Shown here: positions 53,401 to 57,287 of the stretch, piece after piece
Position numbering within the stretch: the first letter of the stretch is position 1
How the letters are laid out: every line of letters starts with the position of its first letter
Assembly (NCBI GenBank): GCA_003249035.1
Contig: QBMK01000024.1
Location: 1-57,287, forward strand
Length of the DNA stretch: 57,287 nucleotides
Direction: 5' to 3'
DNA from: Pseudanabaena sp.
GTDB taxonomy: Bacteria > Cyanobacteriota > Cyanobacteriia > Pseudanabaenales > Pseudanabaenaceae
The notes under the pieces: model-generated
What the model saw: the letters and a program-made list of their open reading frames with translations, nothing else
What the model was told of the DNA's origin: nothing
Database searches by the model: none
Translations under genes and position numbers: made by a program

Positions 53401-54850
53401 CTAATAGATACATCCCAGGGGTATATTTGCCAGTGGTGGGATCGAGAACCCACTCCCGCAACAGGTTAGTGGTTGTATCTTCTGATCCATAGGTCTGGCT
53501 TTGGTCGATGTAGGGAGAAGTATGGTTAATGTAGTTGGGATTGGTTGGACCAATGATATCGTCGTTTATACCAGTGATAGGATTTGTGCCGTAGATACCA
53601 TCTGCTCCAGGACTCTGAATGTCATCTGCGGTACGGAACATGCCATCAGCACCAGCAGCTTCGGGATTGGCAACCGTGGCGCGGGAGATGCTGAGCTTGG
53701 TGTATCCAGGATCACTAAGTCCGTTTGTACCAGGGGCGCGATATAAAGGATCAGACGGATCGAGGGGGATATAGACCTTGGCTCCTACGCCGTTAATCGT
53801 ATTACCACCAGAGCTAAGCTTGTCAAGCCCGTGGTCGAAAAACTGTCCAAATAGTGTGTTCCAGCCAGTGAGGGAAGGATCGCCGCTTAATGTGTTTAGA
53901 TTGCGTTGAAAATCTTCTGTGAAATAAGTTCCAATTGGATCTACTTTTCCAGCAGCATCATATCCTCCAACAAGAAATGTTTTGCCTGTAGGGTCTTTGA
54001 TGTCGGTGATTTGATATAGCAAACGATCGGTGATAGTTGTACCACCTGAAGCAGTATCAATTCGTAAAAGTGCATCCTGCGAGTCCACCAATTGGGAAAT
54101 CATGCGAGGAGAATAGTCGTAGACGTTCAGGAATGGATTGGCATAGCGTTCTGCCTGATTTACATTGCCACTCGCATCAATCTGAATACCATAGGTAGAG
54201 CTTTGAACGAGAGCCTTCTGAGCCGCGCTCATGTTTCCCCAGAGGGTCAAGGTTCCTGGCGTTCCAGTGCTTACATAAGCAGCCAAGTCCGCGTTCAAAG
54301 CATCCACTTGGGCTTGCTGAGCTGGATCTGTTTTAGCCCGATCCACAAAGGCAGGATCGTTTTTACGCTGTTGCAAGTAGTTGCCGTAGTCGGCATCGCT
54401 AGTACGAGCAAAGGAGTAGAAAGCCGCACCCCAAATAGCAGAACTGGAAAGAGCGATATTGTTGAATAGACCTTGTACATTGCGCAAGCCAAAAGGTTCA
54501 CCAACCCCTGCGGCAGTAGTTGCTGTAGCCGTCACAACGGGAGGGAGGAACAATGACCAAGAAGTGTTGAAAAGATCAAAAGTTTTGAATCCAAGAGATG
54601 AAGCAAGAGTACTAGGCGCACCAATAATCCCAAGCTCAACTACTGTGCCAGCAGCTTGTAATGACCCACCAGTAAAAGGATCTTTAGTTATTGCAAGACC
54701 TGTGATGGGATCTTTGTAGCCAGTGGAAGGGACTTTGAATCCATAGATTGGAGTTCCGTCAGTGAGATATCTCACGACACTAACAATCGGAACATTGAGC
54801 TGAGCGTTGAGAAAAGATAAATCGCTGAGTGTAATGCTGAAGCTTTTCAT
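47489..54850 (-). CDS. Giant secreted haem peroxidase with RTX repeats
   Basis: This protein has 2453 residues. Residues about 250-1000 form an animal-type haem peroxidase domain: FGQFFDHGLDKL (distal His near 340), SPYIDQSQTYGSE, HHVWHENHN (near 648), FRFGHSQLRETI (proximal His near 763) and NIARGRDLGMATLNNMRRQL. RTX calcium-binding nonapeptides (GGxGxDxLx) follow at about 1200-1365 and 1740-2340. The last ~110 residues (GDIITDFNTVFDTLNLHQLF) look like a type I secretion tail. There is no Sec signal, and no T1SS genes are in the window. Likely exported to the cell surface or medium. It contains a 241-residue tandem duplication. Confidence 0.88.
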   Translation of the reverse strand: MKSFSITLSDLSFLNAQLNVPIVSVVRYLTDGTPIYGFKVPSTGYKDPITGLAITKDPFTGGSLQAAGTVVELGIIGAPSTLASSLGFKTFDLFNTSWSLFLPPVVTATATTAAGVGEPFGLRNVQGLFNNIALSSSAIWGAAFYSFARTSDADYGNYLQQRKNDPAFVDRAKTDPAQQAQVDALNADLAAYVSTGTPGTLTLWGNMSAAQKALVQSSTYGIQIDASGNVNQAERYANPFLNVYDYSPRMISQLVDSQDALLRIDTASGGTTITDRLLYQITDIKDPTGKTFLVGGYDAAGKVDPIGTYFTEDFQRNLNTLSGDPSLTGWNTLFGQFFDHGLDKLSSGGNTINGVGAKVYIPLDPSDPLYRAPGTNGLSDPGYTKLSISRATVANPEAAGADGMFRTADDIQSPGADGIYGTNPITGINDDIIGPTNPNYINHTSPYIDQSQTYGSEDTTTNLLREWVLDPTTGKYTPGMYLLDGNTLKNSWNRQNPDGTVVTTNKTLPTLNEMRAYLLATGREDLSWGDIGNLRVRDASGKVLDLDPNTAGIQAKFTDHVLLADFLPRLDAAHIDAAGLTKMSTLFPSYSGIISDYVDINSGRPTATGMANPDILNELLLRSIGDHYVAGDGRVNENFGLTSIHHVWHENHNWQIDNLINIIAQQQAADPTKSVAHSFQVNTGFLDGDNKGNYVYTKGGTDIAWDQEKMFQAATLINQGEYQHVAIDQYARGMSPNIPLFVQYDSGVNSDVTLDYSQVAFRFGHSQLRETIDTLDPMGSLTGAITRYALEQAFLNPAGFAQVGPTAIAQGMTRQFSNEIDEIVTPALQQKLLGQPQDLAAINIARGRDLGMATLNNMRRQLSSGLTTELNALNQKLFANPGDAKLKETIDKTIALQAGLQAYSSWADFGANIQHPESLVNFIAAYSFDGDLVKAQALIKLSEGVLFNSTDSKALTVAEKAKVNASIADGGLGWNFGSDLGYNIKAAQFLNGGDTGYEAIDAWNGGLAEKHVFLGELGSTFDAIFADQMTRLINGDRFYYFWRFQLGLPLFTELNSAIATEQFKDVIERTTGANHLVGNVFFAADSYVELSEKPTTDLNGNPIVASDDMSGLDRQHKYGDLLAKNSRTNYDGTNTSLLDVNSQHIGVASIGGTSEVLNGYVIDRITGKTAAGANIVEQFILDVRPDTGLNPDGTPSTGFNSHEVIGGTEFRDYIDAGDGDDTIYGGGGNDILLGNAGADHIYGEAGNDLIYGGALPDFLDGGIGDDEIHGGDDADVLIGGDGNDRLFGENFTDELHGGAGDDYLDGGLDADFIYGGEGQDIVVGGEGLDTTFGEWGDDRMFGGAGPDQLFGGYGDDILNAGFGGQNQNVNVDEALGEFGFNMVSFSDLDAGTPLNHSADLNQENVNISNVTPFGQLWVNIQGVEGSQNNDTIIGYNGSGTIDATLIDNWMIGGGGNDKITTGSGDDVIVGDSVRLDALIGTYLGGVLQKNGILDIAYGADAAASKHFTDLLKSAPDFTFGDTVALTANGIVYTHQKVQGTDTVTYVGAKSNFNFTKINFVDSKGQSVSGFKIVDTTGVETGTKGDIVLGMENFIFNGISFTALQIEHLNGSVQVSGYASANRPVNGLFPLTATVTDPDGVNGAIAYKWEYSTNGTTWQTIVGATASTFTPINNSTPTSSYYVPLGALIRSVADYSDPFVTEHVISAPTQAMGRYVSLTGSNNTSINVNNTANNGNNNSSTDYQDVLIGNSGNNVINAGAGNDYIDGGAGNDTLNGGTGADIMLGGDGNDTFVVDDIGDVVIENSGVNSGTDTVQASITFNLNNAANVENLTLTGTANIDGTGNSLNNVLIGNSGNNILIGGLGNDTLTGGLGNDTFNVDAGIDSITDLSTGDVLVVSAGATANATVIANFTATAGTSNAGTANLTSASSTVDLTAAALGNGFKVTKTGNSNATFTGSANNDTLIGNGGADTLTGGAGADTLTGGAGNDTFNVDAGTDTITDLSGTGISADVLVVSAGATANATVTGNFTATAATSNSGTANLTSANSTVNLSAAALGNGFTVTKTGSSSANFIGSANNDILIGSTGNDTLNGGAGNDILTGGAGNDTLTGGLGNDTFNVDAGIDSITDLSTGDVLVVSAGATANATVIANFTATAGTSNAGTANLTSASSTVDLTAAALGNGFKVTKTGNSNATFTGSANNDTLIGNGGADTLTGGAGADTLTGGAGNDTFNVDAGTDTITDLSGTGISADVLVVSAGATANATVTGNFTATAATSNSGTANLTSANSTVNLSAAALGNGFTVTKTGSSSANFIGSANNDILIGSTGNDALLGGNGNDILIGGGGNDTLTGGAGNDTFVYNNLSDRGTTGDIITDFNTVFDTLNLHQLFVNLGYGGSTPIADGYLRFLGSGTNTAVQIDSNGLTDGSSNFVTLATLTGVNNPNLLLVGSNVLT
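47864..48542 (-). repeat. Internal 679-bp repeat, copy 1
   Basis: This matches 48587-49265 base for base by eye, with an offset of 723 bp (241 codons). It encodes RTX repeats and two related ~115-residue segments of the type DVLVVSAGATANATV then NFTATA.SN.GTANLTSA. Confidence 0.85.
48587..49265 (-). repeat. Internal 679-bp repeat, copy 2
   Basis: Second copy of the repeat inside the giant peroxidase gene. The two related half-units inside each copy differ clearly from each other in DNA sequence, while the two large copies do not. This points to an old duplication of a ~115-residue unit followed by a very recent one of the pair. Confidence 0.85.
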
Positions 54851-55152
54851 AATTAGTACGTGAACCTAAATTGCTAAAGACCAAAGTGTCAAAGTCTAAG
54901 TGTCAGTGCCTAGAAAAAACAAATATTGATCTGGAACCTAGCGAAAAACAAGTTTCTCAAAATCTACTCTTACGAATCTACTTCGAGGCTGCACTTTCCC
55001 CATACCCTTCCATACAAGATCTATTAAATATAGAGGCATAGACTTCGGTTTTTAATATTCATAATTAAAACCTTATGGCTGACTATATACCAAATTTATT
55101 TAGTCAGTAAATTTGTGTCATTTACAAAGTTATTTTCTGGTAATTAAATGCT

Positions 55153-55218
55153 ATGTATAAGTTATGTATAAGTTATGTATAAGTTATGTATAAGTTATGT
55201 ATAAGTTATACATAACTT
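55153..55218. repeat. Five 11-bp tandem repeats ending in an inverted unit
   Basis: ATGTATAAGTT repeats five times without error (55153-55207) and is followed by ATACATAACTT (55208-55218), the reverse complement of a circular permutation of the unit. The last direct unit and the inverted unit can form an 11-bp hairpin with a 5-nt loop. It lies about 300 bp upstream of the giant gene's start, in a 966-bp gap that otherwise holds AT-rich DNA, one terminator and one weak ORF. Confidence 0.85.
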
Positions 55219-55450
55219 ACCTTTTGCCGATTTATTAAGTTTCCAGAAAGCCACAAAAAATTTACTTGAAAGCTTCTAAAACCATATGAAATGGATTTAT
55301 ATACTGACATCAAAACATTTGAAAATAACAATAAATATAATATGAAAAGTTATATGCTAATTTTCCCTTTAAATTACTAAAAACAAGAAATATACAAATC
55401 TTAAAAGATGTCCTACTTGCACAAAAATTTATGATATTTTTGCAAGTTTT

Positions 55451-55496
55451 AAAAAAGCTACTAAATCAATAATCATCTTGATTTAGTAGCTTTTTT
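55451..55496. terminator. Strong terminator-like hairpin, 19-bp stem
   Basis: AAAAAAGCTACTAAATCAA (55451-55469) pairs perfectly with 55478-55496 around an 8-nt loop, followed by more T residues. No convincing gene ends here on the plus strand; the weak minus-strand ORF 55483-55674 ends inside it. Confidence 0.75.
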
Positions 55497-55674
55497 TTGA
55501 GTTGGTGAATGGACTTCTATGAGAATTTATATTTCCTGAGTATTCCTTGCTCTTACCTCTATGTTTTTTGGGATTATCATCATAAAAATTGATTTTTATA
55601 ACTCTCAAATCGATTTCAGAATGTTGAACATTTTGAAAGTCTCGGTATGGAGATCGCCAAATGGATCGGGACAT
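55483..55674 (-). CDS. Doubtful hypothetical ORF, 63 aa
   Basis: I do not recognise this sequence (MSRSIWRSPYRDFQNVQHSE then a basic, Lys/Ser-rich tail). Its stop lies in the terminator hairpin, as for several real genes here, which is the only argument for it. Against it: the start codon abuts the end of a MITE-like element, no good ribosome-binding site fits the spacing, and the composition is nondescript. Confidence 0.2.
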   Translation of the reverse strand: MSRSIWRSPYRDFQNVQHSEIDLRVIKINFYDDNPKKHRGKSKEYSGNINSHRSPFTNSKKSY

Positions 55675-55733
55675 ACTCCCTTCCCACTCAAGAAATAGCG
55701 GTGCGGGGCTTTGCCCCGCACCGCTATTTCTTG
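55674..55733. mobile_element. MITE-like element, copy 3, right end lost
   Basis: The left end TACTCCCTTCCCA (55674-55686) is identical to copy 1. The adjacent hairpin has perfect 21-bp arms 55689-55709 and 55713-55733 with a TTT loop and shares the AATAGCGGTGC-type arm with copy 1. The A/T-rich segment after it is similar, but the matching right end is not found; it has probably decayed or been replaced by the next hairpin. Confidence 0.65.
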
Positions 55734-55762
55734 GTTTTATAAGCCTATTTCTTTAAAAAAAA

Positions 55763-55805
55763 CCAAAAGAGAGTGGCGGCGCTTTGAACCGCCACTCACT
55801 TTTGG
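55763..55805 (-). terminator. gor terminator
   Basis: An ~18-bp stem with two mismatches (CCAAAAGAGAGTGGCGGC with ACCGCCACTCACTTTTGG) has its apex near GCTTTGA. It begins 12 bp past the gor stop on the minus strand. Confidence 0.65.
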
Positions 55806-55816
55806 GTAATAGAAGC

Positions 55817-57175
55817 TTAGTGCATGGTGACAAATTCTTCAGCAGCAGTGGGATGCATTGCCATTGTGTTGTCGAGATCTTTTTTACAACCACCCATCGT
55901 TACAACTAAAGACATACCTTGAATAATTTCTGCGGCATCTTTGCCCACCATTTGTAGACCCAAAACCCGTTCTTCTTCGCCGACTACGATGAGTTTCATC
56001 ATTGTTTTCGCTTCTCCACCAGCAAGGCTGTAGAACATCGGGCGAAATTTAGTTTTATAGATTTTTATGCGATCGCCATATAGATCTCTTGCTTTCTCTT
56101 CCGATAAGCCAACAGTAGCGGCTTCAGGTTGGGAGAATACTGCCGAAGGAATATTGGAATGGCTGATAAATCTGGGCGTATGACCATAGACCGTATCGGC
56201 AAATGCTCTTCCCTCTGCGATCGCTACAGGTGTTAGATTTACCCGATTGGTACAATCCCCGATCGCATAAATATTGGATTGGTTGGTGCAGCTATCTTCT
56301 TTGACAGCGATCGCGCCATTAACAACTTCGATACCTACTTGTTCCAAACATAGAGGCGAGAGATTTGGTTTTCGGCCTGTTGCTGCTAAAACAGCATCAA
56401 CGGTAATTTGCTGCGCGTTACCATCTCCATCATTAACGCAAATTGTAAGATCGCTCTCATTTTTTGAAATCGTGAGAGACTCGCTGTCAACGCCAAGGTG
56501 AAAGTTAATTCCGTGGTTAACCATCCCTTCTTGGACATTAGCTCGTACATCCTTGTCGAAGCCCTTTAAAACTGAATGATCGCGAATTATTTGCGTCACT
56601 TCTGCACCTAGACCGCGCATAATTCCTGCAAACTCAGTACCGATATAACCACCACCAATCACTGCAAAGCGCTTTGGAAATTGCGGCAGTAAAAACATTT
56701 CTTTGGAAGTGATGGCATATTCCATGCCTGGTAGGTTTGGTTTGGCGGCTTCGCCTCCAACAGCGATGAGGATGCGTTCGGCAGTGAATTGGCAATCGCC
56801 TACTGCCACTGTATGCGCGTCCACTAATTTGGCAAATCCTGAAATTAGTTCGACATTACTTTTTTCTAAAAAACTAATGTGAAGTTTGTTTAGTCGTAAT
56901 ACTTCAGATTGAATAGCATCGCGCAGTTTACCCCAATCAAGATTACCTGCGGGAATATCCCATCCATAACCAGCCGCCTCTTGAGGGAAATGCGAAAAAT
57001 GTGATGCATAGACCATTAGCTTTTTGGGAACGCAACCACGAATCACACAAGTACCACCTACTAGGTCGCCTTCTGCGATCGCTACTTTTGCGCCAAATGC
57101 GGCGGCGCGTTTGGAGGCTGCAAGTCCGCCACTACCCGCTCCAATCACAAATAAGTCGTAATCAAAACTTGTCAT
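55817..57175 (-). CDS. gor: Glutathione reductase
   Basis: This 452-residue flavoprotein has an N-terminal FAD motif (VIGAGSGGLAASKRAA), the redox disulphide GGTCVIRGCVPKKLMVYA, the NADPH-binding region VIGGGYIGTEFAGIMRGLGA and C-terminal MAMHPTAAEEFVTMH with the catalytic His-Glu. GCVPKKL rather than GCIPSK separates it from lpdA at 14519. It keeps glutathione reduced. The remaining 112 bp to the right edge hold no gene; they end in the start of what looks like another hairpin. Confidence 0.96.
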   Translation of the reverse strand: MTSFDYDLFVIGAGSGGLAASKRAAAFGAKVAIAEGDLVGGTCVIRGCVPKKLMVYASHFSHFPQEAAGYGWDIPAGNLDWGKLRDAIQSEVLRLNKLHISFLEKSNVELISGFAKLVDAHTVAVGDCQFTAERILIAVGGEAAKPNLPGMEYAITSKEMFLLPQFPKRFAVIGGGYIGTEFAGIMRGLGAEVTQIIRDHSVLKGFDKDVRANVQEGMVNHGINFHLGVDSESLTISKNESDLTICVNDGDGNAQQITVDAVLAATGRKPNLSPLCLEQVGIEVVNGAIAVKEDSCTNQSNIYAIGDCTNRVNLTPVAIAEGRAFADTVYGHTPRFISHSNIPSAVFSQPEAATVGLSEEKARDLYGDRIKIYKTKFRPMFYSLAGGEAKTMMKLIVVGEEERVLGLQMVGKDAAEIIQGMSLVVTMGGCKKDLDNTMAMHPTAAEEFVTMH

Positions 57176-57287
57176 AAATTTTTATCTTAAACTTTTGTGA
57201 GTATATACTCCCCTCAATCAATAGCCCTTGGGAATGAAAATTAAATAACATGTGCATATAAAACCCAAAATTGGTTCGGCGGGCGAA

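Noticed and set aside
57200-57240. A TACTCCC-like sequence near the right edge that might be a fourth MITE copy
   Set aside because: Only the first 7 bases match the element's end, and the expected hairpin is not present before the window ends.

Overview
The window is a piece of a cyanobacterial chromosome. Two things support this. The HIP1 octamer GCGATCGC is extremely frequent, both inside genes and between them. There are also cyanobacterial marker genes: psaL and psaI of photosystem I, a CpcT/CpeT-type phycobiliprotein lyase, a DUF3134 protein, a TIGR02450 Trp-rich protein, a DUF3727 protein, a UPF0182 giant membrane protein and a plant-type [2Fe-2S] ferredoxin. The moderate AT content, abundant long hairpins and gene complement suggest a filamentous Pseudanabaena-like strain; that genus guess is inference.

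Layout. 1-54 is the start of an IS630-type transposase cut by the window edge. 134-2059 holds tlyA and rpsA. 2281-6592 is a small toxin-antitoxin island: DUF433/DUF5615 (intact), DUF433/DUF5615 (toxin frameshifted), MNT/HEPN, a DUF3782 nuclease-like protein, and YoeB with an unusual partner. Every module is separated from the next by same-orientation arrays of a ~54-bp degenerate repeat with a HIP1 core. 6.7-9.2 kb holds a MITE-like element, two small hypothetical genes and a 5'-truncated SNF2 helicase fused to an Rrp8-like methyltransferase.

From 9.2 to 46.6 kb the content is mostly housekeeping: rsmB, mraY, psaL-psaI, nth, lpdA, a small accessory run (Uma2, HEPN-like, DUF29, SnoaL-like, CpcT-like), ebfC/ybaB, a BioD/DRTGG protein, folP, prxQ, eda, ruvX, DUF3727-mltG, a YqeG phosphatase, an APC permease, UPF0182, argF, MFS, TerC, gcvH, a GDT1 cation exporter, a large sensor histidine kinase, birA, an M23 peptidase, ferredoxin, accC and three pentapeptide-repeat proteins.

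47.5-54.85 kb is one giant gene (2453 aa). It encodes a haem-peroxidase domain joined to RTX calcium-binding repeats and a type I secretion tail, and it contains a 679-bp tandem duplication that looks identical by eye. The window ends with glutathione reductase.

Across the whole window, gene ends carry very long, near-perfect hairpins with 3-nt loops. Some overlap stop codons, and several sit between divergent genes where a simple terminator role is not possible. Three copies of a short element share perfect or near-perfect 13-bp terminal inverted repeats starting with TA, or one such end plus the internal hairpin. I saw no tRNA, rRNA or CRISPR array.
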